Origin: JBFJWU01 sp041623475 [NCBI: bacterium]
GTDB lineage: Bacteria; J088
Assembly: GCA_041623475.1 (NCBI GenBank)
Contig: JBFJWU010000055.1
Span: forward strand, 1 to 13,416
DNA: 13,416 nt
Direction of reading: 5' to 3'
This document shows, in pieces, positions 1 through 6,562 of this stretch (within the stretch, counting starts at the first letter, position 1; each line of letters opens with the position of its first letter). The notes beneath the pieces are model-generated. The model saw only the letters and a program-made list of their open reading frames with translations, was not told where the DNA came from and did not search any database. Both the position numbers and the translations under genes were made by a program.

Positions 1-1
1 C

Positions 2-139
2 GCCCTGGGTGTGCTGGCCAGGTTCCCGTTGATGACGGTCCAGGTCATTGCAGGGATCTACTGGCAGGCATTTCGCCTGTGGCTGAAGAAGACCCCATAT
101 TTCGAACATCCAGATAACCAGTTGCCCCAGGAGGCATAA
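2..139 (+). CDS. DUF1365 family protein, C-terminal end only
   Basis: Only the last 45 codons are in the window; the frame starting at base 2 stays open to a TAA at 137-139. The tail contains VIAGIYWQAFRLWLKK followed by a PYFEHP segment, which resembles the C-terminus of DUF1365 proteins (a hydrophobic stretch, then W-x-A-x-R-L-W-x-K, then a short polar end). DUF1365 genes commonly lie directly before cyclopropane-fatty-acid synthase genes, and here the next gene is cfa, starting 1 base after this stop; its AGGAGG ribosome site lies inside this gene's last codons. The molecular function of DUF1365 is not established; a role in membrane fatty-acid modification is inferred from this neighbourhood. 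The assignment rests on a short fragment plus context, so a different family is possible. Confidence 0.65.
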   Translation, partial: ALGVLARFPLMTVQVIAGIYWQAFRLWLKKTPYFEHPDNQLPQEA

Positions 140-140
140 C

Positions 141-1394
141 GTGGCAAAGAATCAAGCAACGATCGCAGAGTGGCGCGCGCACGCGCCAACCCGGTCCACC
201 TGGACCAACAGGGCATTCAGGCAAGGTGTGTGGCGGACTCTTGAGAACCTCCAATCCGGTCGTTTAACCATCGTTGATCCTGACGGAGTCGGCGAATTCG
301 GTCCGGCCAATGCAGCGTTGGTCGCAACCATAACAGTCGTCGACCAGTCGTTCTATCGAGACGTGGCACTGGGAGGGACGCTGGGTCTGGGCGAGTCTTT
401 TATGGACGGGAAATGGCGGTCCCGCGACCTGTACCCGTTGTTTCGAATGTTTGCCCGCGACCACCACGCGTTGTCTGCCGTGGATGGGGGTACCGCACGA
501 TTGCTGGCACCCGCCCTGGCTACGGTTGAATGGTTTCGCCGGAATACACGTGAAGGCAGTCGTCGGAATATTGCTGCCCACTACGACCTGGGAAACGATT
601 TTTACAAATTGATGCTGGACCCGACCATGATGTACTCATGCGCGATGTATGAACACAGCGGCGATTCCCTGGAACAGGCATCGTTGCGAAAAATAGACCA
701 CGTACTGGAGACTCTGCAAGTCGGTCCGGATACCCGGTTGCTGGAAATTGGTACGGGGTGGGGAGGGCTGGCGGTCCGCGCGGCCGAAAAATTCGGGTGT
801 CAGGTTACGACAACGACCATCTCGGAACAACAGTACCGTTGGACCCAGAGCCTGATCGACCACCGTGGCCTGGGTGAACAGATTACCCTGCTAAAACAGG
901 ATTATCGGGACCTGCAGGGAACGTTTGACAGAATTGTATCGATCGAAATGATCGAGGCGGTCGGTCACCAGTATTACGGCACGTTTTTTGAAAAATGCAA
1001 CGACCTGTTGTCTGACAACGGTGCGATGCTGCTGCAGGCAATTGTAATCAACGACGACCGTTATGCAGATCATCTTCGGACTGTAGATTTTATCCAGAAG
1101 TACATTTTTCCCGGCAGTACAATCCCGTCGATCAGCGCCCTGGCAACAGCGGCGAACAACCTGCGCGACAGTCGCCTGGTTCATATCGGTGATATTACGC
1201 AGCACTATGCACCGACATTGCTGGAATGGCAGAAGAACTTCCAGTCGAACCTGGATCAGGTGCGACGATTGGGATTTGATGATCGTTTTATCAGGATGTG
1301 GCGTTACTACCTGGATTACTGTGCCGCAGGTTTCAAGGAACGCTATCTGGGCGATGTCCATCTGATGTTTGCGCGCCAGGGGTTCAATTCATGA
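141..1394 (+). CDS. cfa: Cyclopropane-fatty-acyl-phospholipid synthase
   Basis: This enzyme transfers a methylene group from S-adenosylmethionine to the double bond of unsaturated phospholipid acyl chains at the inner membrane, making cyclopropane fatty acids that harden the membrane against acid and oxidants. The 417-residue protein is close to full family length. Visible landmarks are RRNIAAHYDLGNDFY (141-155), MMYSC with Cys167, the SAM-binding loop LLEIGTGWGG (200-209), IEMIEAVGH (268-276) with Glu272 and His276, FIQKYIFPG (317-325), and YYLDYCAAGF (389-398). Cys167, Glu272, His276 and a Tyr at 389 or 390 match the bicarbonate/active-site set known from E. coli Cfa. The GTG start is supported by an AGGAGG at 129-134. 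It lies 1 base after the DUF1365 stop and overlaps uvsE by ATGA, so the three are probably one transcript. The gene looks intact. Confidence 0.96.
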   Translation: MAKNQATIAEWRAHAPTRSTWTNRAFRQGVWRTLENLQSGRLTIVDPDGVGEFGPANAALVATITVVDQSFYRDVALGGTLGLGESFMDGKWRSRDLYPLFRMFARDHHALSAVDGGTARLLAPALATVEWFRRNTREGSRRNIAAHYDLGNDFYKLMLDPTMMYSCAMYEHSGDSLEQASLRKIDHVLETLQVGPDTRLLEIGTGWGGLAVRAAEKFGCQVTTTTISEQQYRWTQSLIDHRGLGEQITLLKQDYRDLQGTFDRIVSIEMIEAVGHQYYGTFFEKCNDLLSDNGAMLLQAIVINDDRYADHLRTVDFIQKYIFPGSTIPSISALATAANNLRDSRLVHIGDITQHYAPTLLEWQKNFQSNLDQVRRLGFDDRFIRMWRYYLDYCAAGFKERYLGDVHLMFARQGFNS

Positions 1395-2359
1395 GCTATC
1401 AGGACGTCGACGGTGGCGCTGCGGGACGTGACTTTGGCATCCGCTTCGGCCTGTGCTGCCAGTTCGTCGATCAACCAGTCCGTTTTCGGACAACGACCGC
1501 AAAATACCTGCAGTCTTTGCCATCCTCACGCGCCATTGAGTACCTTTCCGAAATTGTGCGGGCAAACCTGGAGCAGTTGATTGCCGCGTATGAAGCCTGT
1601 CACAGGTTGGGTATCCGTGCGTTTCGGATCAATAGCGGTTTATTGCCTTTGAATACACACCCCGAACTGGCTTATCGGTTGGACGACCTGCCTGACGCAG
1701 CGCATTTGATCGACCTCCTTTATGAGGGGCGCACCCTGGCTGATCGATTGGGAATTCGTCGGTCGTTCCACCCCGACCAGTTTGTCGTACTGAATTCGCC
1801 ACACGATGCCGTTCGACAAAAATCTATTACGGAACTGGTTGCCCAGGCTGACCTGGCGCGACGCACTGGTGCTGATGTCGTCAATCTTCACGGTGGCGGC
1901 GTGTACGGCGACAAGGAAGCGGCGCTGGCCCGATTGCAGGATGTTATCCTGGCGCTCCCATCCGAGGTCCGCTCTGTCCTGACGCTGGAGAATGACGATC
2001 GCAGCTATACCCCCCGTGATCTGTTGCCGGTCTGCAGAAAAGTGGGTATCCCGCTGGTCTACGATGTTCACCACCATCGCTGTAATCCGGACGGGATGAG
2101 TGTTCGCGAGGCGACCGAGCGGACAGAAGAAACATGGAATCGTGAACCGCTGTTTCATGTCAGCAGTCCGCGCGATGGTTGGCGCGGCAGGGATCCGCGC
2201 CCGCACGCAGACTTCGTTGATTACCGCGATTTCCCGGTACAGTGGCTGTCCAGACAGGTGACGGTTGATGTCGAGGCCAAGGCCAAGGAGCAGGCCGTTC
2301 TTCGGCTTGCCGACCAGATTCGCCACCGGTTCAGACGCAAAGTCGCTGCAGCGGCGTAA
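1391..2359 (+). CDS. uvsE: UV DNA damage endonuclease (UvsE/UVDE family)
   Basis: UVDE enzymes are metal-dependent TIM-barrel endonucleases that nick DNA 5' of UV photoproducts and some other lesions, starting an alternative excision repair without UvrABC. The 322-residue product has the family blocks in order: RFGLCCQF (18-25), FRINSGLLPL (78-87), SFHPDQFVVLNSP (125-137), NLHGGGVYGDK (165-175), LTLENDD (197-203), YDVHHH (224-229), FHVSSPRDG (255-263), HADFVDY (272-278) and DVEAK (293-297). Likely metal ligands are His127, His167, Glu200, Asp225, His228, His256, His272 and Glu295. The frame is open upstream to an earlier start at 1298, but the ATG at 1391 is preferred because homology begins just after it and its ATGA overlap with the cfa stop indicates translational coupling. 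The 31 extra upstream codons would lie inside cfa and resemble nothing. Confidence 0.93.
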   Translation: MSYQDVDGGAAGRDFGIRFGLCCQFVDQPVRFRTTTAKYLQSLPSSRAIEYLSEIVRANLEQLIAAYEACHRLGIRAFRINSGLLPLNTHPELAYRLDDLPDAAHLIDLLYEGRTLADRLGIRRSFHPDQFVVLNSPHDAVRQKSITELVAQADLARRTGADVVNLHGGGVYGDKEAALARLQDVILALPSEVRSVLTLENDDRSYTPRDLLPVCRKVGIPLVYDVHHHRCNPDGMSVREATERTEETWNREPLFHVSSPRDGWRGRDPRPHADFVDYRDFPVQWLSRQVTVDVEAKAKEQAVLRLADQIRHRFRRKVAAAA

Positions 2360-2404
2360 CAATCGCGTTTTGGCGTACACGCCTGCACGGCCGAGATTAA
2401 CGCC

Positions 2405-2860
2405 ATGTCACTGGCTCCCTGGACCGGAAAGGTGCTCGCACAGCTGGCTTTGGTCGGACTGCTGGTGAACCAGTTGCTGTCACCCTCACGATTGCCGGAC
2501 CCGGCAATCGCCCGGATTGGCCAGATGCTGGCTGTCACGGGCGGGGCGGTCCACGCCTGGCATTTTTTCATATTGCGACATCGTGTCAGGGACATGCATG
2601 ACCCCGGCGTACTGGTGGTCGACGGCGGGTTTTGGCGCTGGATTCGCCATCCCATGTAGCTGGGGGACCTTGGCTTGCTCGCCGGACTCGGCCTGCTGGC
2701 CGGGACCGCAGCCTCAGGGGTGGTCGCTACCATCGGGGCTATTTGTGCGGTAGCTCAGGCGATCAGGGAGGACCGGTTTCTTGCTCGCCGTTTTCCCGGC
2801 GAGCACAAGCTCTGGCAGCAAACAACCGGATTGTTGTTGCCAAGTGTCGCCAAGGATTAG
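2405..2860 (+). pseudogene. Isoprenylcysteine/phospholipid methyltransferase-like membrane protein, interrupted by an in-frame TAG
   Basis: One reading frame runs from ATG 2405 to TAG 2858-2860 and is broken only by TAG at 2657-2659. Before the break it encodes about 84 residues with two hydrophobic segments and DPGVLVVDGGFWRWIRHPM. After it, 66 codons give LGDLGLLAGLGLLAG, a hydrophobic segment, and IREDRFLARRFPGEHKLWQQ. Together this is the ICMT/PEMT-like family pattern: a G-x-W-R-W-x-RHPMY motif, then a hydrophobic span, then an E-D-x-x-L-x-x-x-F-x-x-x-x-x-x-W/Y tail. The stop falls exactly on the Tyr of RHPMY, so one base change (TAT or TAC to TAG) explains it. Such enzymes methylate lipid or isoprenoid-linked substrates with SAM in the membrane. 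It begins 45 bases after uvsE, probably in the same transcript, with no clear ribosome site. Reinitiation at TTG 2675 could give a C-terminal piece. Sequencing error, recent loss and readthrough cannot be told apart here. Confidence 0.8.
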
Positions 2861-2924
2861 CGGCCTGTTCAATCAGGCGCAAATCCGGCGGCGGAGCCGG
2901 CGATGGGAACAGTGAAAAACCTGG

Positions 2925-3482
2925 TCAGGACAACCCCAGCGCATTCTTGATTTCGTTGATGACAACAAAGGTTTCATCAGTGGTCGCCTCGAAATCAGGT
3001 TGCAGGTGCAGGTGGTACTGTTTGTACTTTGCGTATTCCTCGGTAATTCGTGCTTCGCTGTAGACGTGGGCAACAGGAATCCGGATACCTTTTTCCTTGA
3101 TATACCGGGTGATGGCGATGCCCGGCTTGATGAAACTACTGGGATCAAAAACAATCAGTCCAACGTCCGGGCTCTCGATCATTCGTTTGATCTCGGGCAG
3201 GTCGGCCGTCATGTAGACCTGCATTGCCGGCTCAAAATTCTGCTGAAAGTTGGTGCTGGTTGCGGCGTCAAATCCGACGTAGAGGAGCAGCTTGCCCGTG
3301 GCAGTTCCGACAACGGGCGCAGGAGTGTCGTCTGCCGGCGGCGCCATGATGTCGAGCTCGTCCGGCAGTAACTCCGGGGGTTCGTCGTCGGCCACAGGCT
3401 GGGGGGCAGCGTCCTGTTGCTTGTCATCAGGCAAGGCAAACAGGCTTTCGCTGATCAGGCTCAGGAAATCATCATCGCCCAA
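2925..3482 (-). CDS. Small protein with degenerate receiver-like (REC) domain and acidic Pro-rich leader
   Basis: A 185-residue protein I do not recognise as a named family. Residues 1-60 are rich in Asp, Glu, Pro and Ala and probably disordered. Residues 63-185 look like an alternating beta/alpha fold: beta strand KLLLYVG (64-70), strand VGLIVFD (107-113) ending at Asp113 where a receiver phospho-Asp would be, strand IPVAHVYSE (135-143) with Ser142 near the receiver Thr/Ser position, and HLHLQPD (157-163), where receivers usually have Lys-Pro but this has Gln161-Pro162. If the analogy holds it is a pseudo-receiver, probably a signalling or protein-binding module rather than a standard phosphorelay protein. 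The start appears to be TTG at 3480-3482, with GAGGA about 8 bases upstream; a CTG two codons earlier is also possible. It lies downstream of the lipoprotein gene on the same strand but across a palindrome and its own possible -10 box. Confidence 0.72.
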   Translation of the reverse strand: MGDDDFLSLISESLFALPDDKQQDAAPQPVADDEPPELLPDELDIMAPPADDTPAPVVGTATGKLLLYVGFDAATSTNFQQNFEPAMQVYMTADLPEIKRMIESPDVGLIVFDPSSFIKPGIAITRYIKEKGIRIPVAHVYSEARITEEYAKYKQYHLHLQPDFEATTDETFVVINEIKNALGLS

Positions 3483-3513
3483 AGTCAGGTCCTCGTACGT
3501 CGATTGTACCGTG

Positions 3514-3545
3514 TTTACGGTTCGCCGCGCACGGCGAACCGTAAA
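3514..3545. repeat. Perfect 14-bp inverted repeat with 4-base loop
   Basis: The left arm TTTACGGTTCGCCG (3514-3527) is exactly complementary to CGGCGAACCGTAAA (3532-3545), separated by CGCA. It lies in the 109-base gap between the lipoprotein stop and the receiver-like gene start, both on the - strand. Neither strand shows a run of T after the stem, so it is not a typical intrinsic terminator. It directly abuts a TATAAT on the - strand, so it would cover the transcription start and early leader. An operator for a dimeric repressor or a 5' mRNA stem-loop fits best; a factor-assisted terminator of the lipoprotein gene is the alternative. Confidence 0.85.
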
Positions 3546-3551
3546 ATTATA
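3546..3551 (-). promoter_or_regulatory. Possible -10 box (TATAAT) for the receiver-like gene
   Basis: A perfect TATAAT on the - strand lies immediately upstream of the inverted repeat. A start site about 7 bases downstream would give a leader of nearly 60 bases, beginning within the palindrome. No good -35 hexamer is visible at 16-18 bases, so use would need an activator or a tolerant polymerase. Confidence 0.35.
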
Positions 3552-3591
3552 GTCGAATCAAGGGTTTAGCCGCTGCCCGGGCGCGGCAAGA

Positions 3592-5199
3592 TCATTGGAT
3601 CGAAAATCTGTCGCGGCGTTTCTGGCGGCGCGGGCGCTGGTCCAGATCAGGGTCCCGAAGGCTGAAAAAGTGCTGGTCCCGAACCGAAACCAACCCGTTC
3701 AGGGTCCCGACCCAGGCCGAACCATCGGGGGCCAGGGTAATCGCAGACCAGTTGTTGTCGAATTTGATTCCTGTTCCGGTCAGGATTCGAAAAACCGTTT
3801 CACCGGTGCGGAAATCAATTCCAGTGAAGTACCAGGCGTCGACACCATCGGTCAGAATTTCGCGTGTATAAACGTAAAGCAATCCCGTTGACAAGGACAT
3901 TTTGGGCACGGTACTGGGTGATAGTTCCGGGCTCGTCCAGGCAACTTCGCATTGGCGCGTGACTGGGTCAAAGTCGACGCGCGCAATGCCACCAGGTTGC
4001 CTCGGAGCGCCTGCCATTTCAATCACAAAACCGGTTCCGTAGTTATTTTCGATAATTACGCTGTTGCCGTATGCCACCATCGAGTTTTCAGTCGCGCTGC
4101 GCCCCGGGGAAAACACTGGGACACTGCATACGCGCCGATCAGCGTCCGCGAGGCGGTCGTAGATAATTACGTTCATCCGCGGCTCTGCGTTGTCGGCGAT
4201 TGCCAGGTAGCGGTCGCCAATGATTGTCGGGGTCGTTCCGGATCCCTGGTTAATCTGTCCAGGCTTCAAGCGGGAACCCGGATCATACGGTTCGCGCCAG
4301 ATGATATCAGGCTTCCCACCCGGCCCAACGGCCAGTCGATACATGGCTCTGTCAGAAACGATGTACACGCCGTCGCGGGCAATCGAAAACGAGTTCTGGA
4401 TCTCTTCGCCGTTAAATCGAGTGACTTCGATCCTGCCATCTTCAGGATTGACGTATCCGGTTTGGCCGCCGCGGGTTACGAACCAGATGCGCCCGTCCCA
4501 GTCCGGCAGTACGGATGTAATCCGGTCGTTACCATCGGGACCGCCGACCAGGTCGTGCATGTCATATGAGTCGAAAAGGGTCAGGTGATACTTGCCACGG
4601 CTGTCGACAGTCTGTTGAACCCGCTGAATTCGATTCCGGCTGTCTGCAAAAACCACGCGGTCCTTGTTGTCGACATATGCGTACATTCCACCGGCTGTAT
4701 CGGTTGCCATTTTTTTCAGGCGCAAAAAGTTACTGAAGTCCTTGGGCGGCATTTTGTATGCAGCCAGGATTTGCAGGCTGTCGGGGTCGATCAGGTAAAG
4801 GCTGGGCTGCGACAGCTTTACGCAAACAGCCAGTATCTGTCCGCGACTGTTGAAATTGACCGATGGGCACTGGCCCCCAAAACGACCAATGGCCCGGCTG
4901 TCGACCCTGGGGTTGTATCCACGTGGTCCCGGTCCGTCGTAGACCTCGGTAGCGTGAGCATCGGCGTGCATGCTGTTGCTGTTCGCGCCCATGAACGGAT
5001 GATCAACGGCCTGATGGATGTTCCACAGCGGGCGAATCTCGGATGGAGCGCCCACGTATTTGGGGGCGTTTCGAAACCCTTTGGCGATGCGAATATTCTT
5101 TTGTTTCAGGACATCAGGATGTGAAGGTGGAGAAGTTGCGCAGCCTGCAAAACCAGCGGCAACCAGAACAGCAAAAAACGGTCGCGTAATGTTGTTCAT
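3592..5199 (-). CDS. Predicted lipoprotein with propeller-like repeats, function unknown
   Basis: The 535-residue protein begins MNNITRPFFAVLVAAGFAGC, a short positively charged and hydrophobic signal ending in a lipobox-like FAGC, so Cys20 is probably lipidated. Ala at +2 favours the outer membrane in a Gram-negative cell. The mature part has repeated strand blocks with Asp-Gly or Asn-Gly turns, for example LYLIDPDSLQIL (134-145), GRIWFVTRGGQTGYVNPEDGRI, YFTGIDFRTGETVFRILTG and GSAWVGTLNGLVSVRD near the end, as in PQQ-like or SMP-30-like beta propellers. Cysteines are sparse, with one pair in the N-terminal blade region and another further on, possibly disulfides. The last 15 or so residues are basic. 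No catalytic motif is recognisable; binding of a small molecule or polymer is only a guess. The start is supported by AAGAAGGG 3-4 bases upstream and by a good promoter. It may be carried alone or with the downstream receiver-like gene. Confidence 0.82.
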   Translation of the reverse strand: MNNITRPFFAVLVAAGFAGCATSPPSHPDVLKQKNIRIAKGFRNAPKYVGAPSEIRPLWNIHQAVDHPFMGANSNSMHADAHATEVYDGPGPRGYNPRVDSRAIGRFGGQCPSVNFNSRGQILAVCVKLSQPSLYLIDPDSLQILAAYKMPPKDFSNFLRLKKMATDTAGGMYAYVDNKDRVVFADSRNRIQRVQQTVDSRGKYHLTLFDSYDMHDLVGGPDGNDRITSVLPDWDGRIWFVTRGGQTGYVNPEDGRIEVTRFNGEEIQNSFSIARDGVYIVSDRAMYRLAVGPGGKPDIIWREPYDPGSRLKPGQINQGSGTTPTIIGDRYLAIADNAEPRMNVIIYDRLADADRRVCSVPVFSPGRSATENSMVAYGNSVIIENNYGTGFVIEMAGAPRQPGGIARVDFDPVTRQCEVAWTSPELSPSTVPKMSLSTGLLYVYTREILTDGVDAWYFTGIDFRTGETVFRILTGTGIKFDNNWSAITLAPDGSAWVGTLNGLVSVRDQHFFSLRDPDLDQRPRRQKRRDRFSIQ

Positions 5200-5222
5200 T
5201 TCCCTTCTTTCAACAGCGGATG

Positions 5223-5251
5223 ATTATGCCATTTGGAAACGACGTTTGCAA
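5223..5251 (-). promoter_or_regulatory. Sigma70-like promoter of the lipoprotein gene
   Basis: On the - strand a -35 box TTGCAA (5251-5246) and a -10 box CATAAT (5228-5223) are separated by exactly 17 bases, with TGG directly before the -10 as an extended element. The predicted start near 5216 leaves a leader of about 17 bases that contains the AAGAAGGG ribosome site. This is the best promoter match in the window. Confidence 0.7.
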
Positions 5252-5333
5252 GGGCGGGTATTGGCGGCCGTTTTCTGTCCGAATCGTACCCGGTACAGAC
5301 ATCCGCGATGGAACCATCCTGACGTTTTTAGCG

Positions 5334-5339
5334 TACAAT
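5334..5339 (+). promoter_or_regulatory. Possible -10 box (TACAAT) for a leaderless hemolysin III transcript
   Basis: TACAAT ends 6 bases before the ATG at 5346, so transcription would start at about the A of the ATG. No ribosome-binding sequence precedes that ATG, which fits a leaderless message. No good -35 hexamer is visible, so this is tentative. Confidence 0.3.
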
Positions 5340-5345
5340 TCTCCT

Positions 5346-6050
5346 ATGGCACTAATCGAGGACAATCCGTCCGGGCCGGCGCCGCCAATCACGGCGTTGC
5401 TGCCGATCAGTGCGCAATCCTTTTTTGAGGAAGCGCTGAATGTAATCACGCACCGGTTCGGGTTGCAAGCAGGGATCGCCGGGTTCGTTGTGATGACGAC
5501 AATGGCCAGCGTTTACGGGACTGCCGCACATATTGTCAGCACAGCTGTGTTCTGTATCTTCTTGAATGTCATGTACATTACCTCGGTCCTGTATCACGCC
5601 GCCGAGGACGAACGTCGGCGACAGTTTTATCGGATCCTGGACCACGTCGCGATCTTCACAATGATTGCCGGGTCTTACACGCCCTTTATGCTTGTCCTGC
5701 ACAAATATCCGGTTGGTTGGCCGCTGTTCTGGACGATCTGGGCTGTAGCGATCCTGGGTGGCATCATGAAGCTGTTCTATACCGGGCGTTTTCGAGTATT
5801 GTCGACGTTGCTGTACCTGGGAATGGGCTGGCTGGGCGTATTTGCCATTGGCCCGTTGCAGGAAAGCCTGCCGGGCTGGGGATTTTTCCTGCTGATTGCC
5901 GGCGGGCTCTCCTATACCATCGGGGCTCTGTTTTATCTGTGGCGCTCGTTGCCGTTCAACCATGCCCTGTGGCATTTGTTCGTGATGGCCGGTTGTACGT
6001 GCCATTACTTTTCGGTCATGTCCGTAATGCTGGTCAGCCCGTCGGTTTGA
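5346..6050 (+). CDS. Hemolysin III / PAQR-type seven-helix membrane protein
   Basis: A 234-residue integral membrane protein of the hemolysin III branch of the PAQR superfamily, related to adiponectin receptors. These have seven helices around a buried zinc site and are suspected lipid amidohydrolases or membrane-homeostasis proteins; the haemolysin name comes from one Bacillus protein. Landmarks are EEALNVITHRFG (28-39, matching the family E-x-x-N-x-x-T-H opening), YITSVLYHA with Ser80 and His84, ILDHVAIF with Asp99, and NHALWHLFVMAGCTCH with His206 and His210, which match the expected zinc ligands. About seven hydrophobic spans are evident. The frame is open upstream to an ATG at 5220, but the family block starts near residue 28 of the ATG-5346 form, so the shorter start is preferred even though it lacks a ribosome site. 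It diverges from the lipoprotein gene and precedes a small membrane protein on the same strand. Confidence 0.88.
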   Translation: MALIEDNPSGPAPPITALLPISAQSFFEEALNVITHRFGLQAGIAGFVVMTTMASVYGTAAHIVSTAVFCIFLNVMYITSVLYHAAEDERRRQFYRILDHVAIFTMIAGSYTPFMLVLHKYPVGWPLFWTIWAVAILGGIMKLFYTGRFRVLSTLLYLGMGWLGVFAIGPLQESLPGWGFFLLIAGGLSYTIGALFYLWRSLPFNHALWHLFVMAGCTCHYFSVMSVMLVSPSV

Positions 6051-6087
6051 TAGCCGTCGACAGTTGTGTCCCGGACAGCTAGTCGGC

Positions 6088-6480
6088 ATGGGGCGCGAGA
6101 CCGGCTGGATACTGCTGACCGTCGGCGTTCTTGTCGGCGCCCGACTGGTTGCCGGATTTAAGTGGCCAGTGGTGTACCAGTTCGGGTTGTCCTTGTCGGT
6201 GTGGTCCGTCGCGACCGCGGTCCCGTTGATGATCGTTTACCACATATTTCTGTGGCGATTTCTGAGGTTGAACGGCATTCACGATCCCGACTGGTATCGG
6301 CATCCGCTGTCATATAATCGCCAGCTTCGGGAACACGGGGACTGGTCAACGCTGTTGACCTGTTACGCGGCCGGTGCAGGATTCGTGGCAATCATGGTTG
6401 GCCTGGCACTGCTGGGATACAGCCTGTTTCTGGGCTACGTGCAGATCGACGCAGAGACGATCGGGCTCGTTCCGGGATAA
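6088..6480 (+). CDS. Small membrane protein with about three helices, unknown
   Basis: A 130-residue protein from ATG 6088, starting 37 bases after the hemolysin III stop and probably co-transcribed with it. Hydrophobic spans cover about residues 6-24, 32-58 and 89-112. A polar loop between the second and third contains HDPDWYRHP and SYNRQLREHGDW, rich in His, Asp, Arg and Tyr and probably on the cytoplasmic side. The C-terminus is acidic. I do not recognise the family. The frame also allows TTG at 6064, adding 8 residues, but ATG with a weak GGACA upstream is more likely. Its position suggests a membrane role alongside the PAQR protein; this is inference from context only. Confidence 0.7.
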   Translation: MGRETGWILLTVGVLVGARLVAGFKWPVVYQFGLSLSVWSVATAVPLMIVYHIFLWRFLRLNGIHDPDWYRHPLSYNRQLREHGDWSTLLTCYAAGAGFVAIMVGLALLGYSLFLGYVQIDAETIGLVPG

Positions 6481-6493
6481 CCGGATTCCACGA

Positions 6494-6521
6494 TTGGGAC
6501 CTGTTTTCGGGCTGGTATCCT
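6494..6521 (+). promoter_or_regulatory. Possible promoter for recQ
   Basis: TTGGGA (6494-6499) and TATCCT (6516-6521) are 16 bases apart, and a TGG immediately precedes the second box as an extended -10. Each hexamer matches consensus at 4 of 6 positions. It lies in the 82-base gap before recQ, about 40 bases from the start codon. Confidence 0.35.
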
Positions 6522-6562
6522 GATTCTTTTCGTCGACATCCCATCGGTGATCAGGAGGCAAG

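Noticed and set aside
1298-1390. N-terminal extension of uvsE to an earlier in-frame start
   Set aside because: The extra 31 codons lie inside cfa, resemble nothing, and precede the point where family similarity begins; the ATGA overlap start is better.
1640-2380. Long open frame (246 codons) on the - strand across uvsE
   Set aside because: It mirrors the strongly supported uvsE gene, shows no family motif, and long antisense frames are common in GC-rich coding DNA.
2861-2924. Terminator between the convergent methyltransferase-like and receiver-like genes
   Set aside because: Only 5-bp stems are present (GCCTG/CAGGC and CCGGC/GCCGG) with no T run on either side.
3514-3545. The long hairpin as a classic intrinsic terminator
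   Set aside because: The stem is strong, but neither strand has the following T run, and a TATAAT directly abuts it; operator or leader structure fits better.
6064-6087. Upstream TTG start for the small membrane protein
   Set aside because: It adds eight unremarkable residues, has no ribosome site, and a normal ATG follows at 6088.
5352-6089. Open frame of 245 codons on the - strand opposite the hemolysin III gene
   Set aside because: The translation is rich in Gln, Arg and His with no hydrophobic or domain pattern, as expected of the complement of membrane-helix codons; the + strand product is clearly a PAQR protein.
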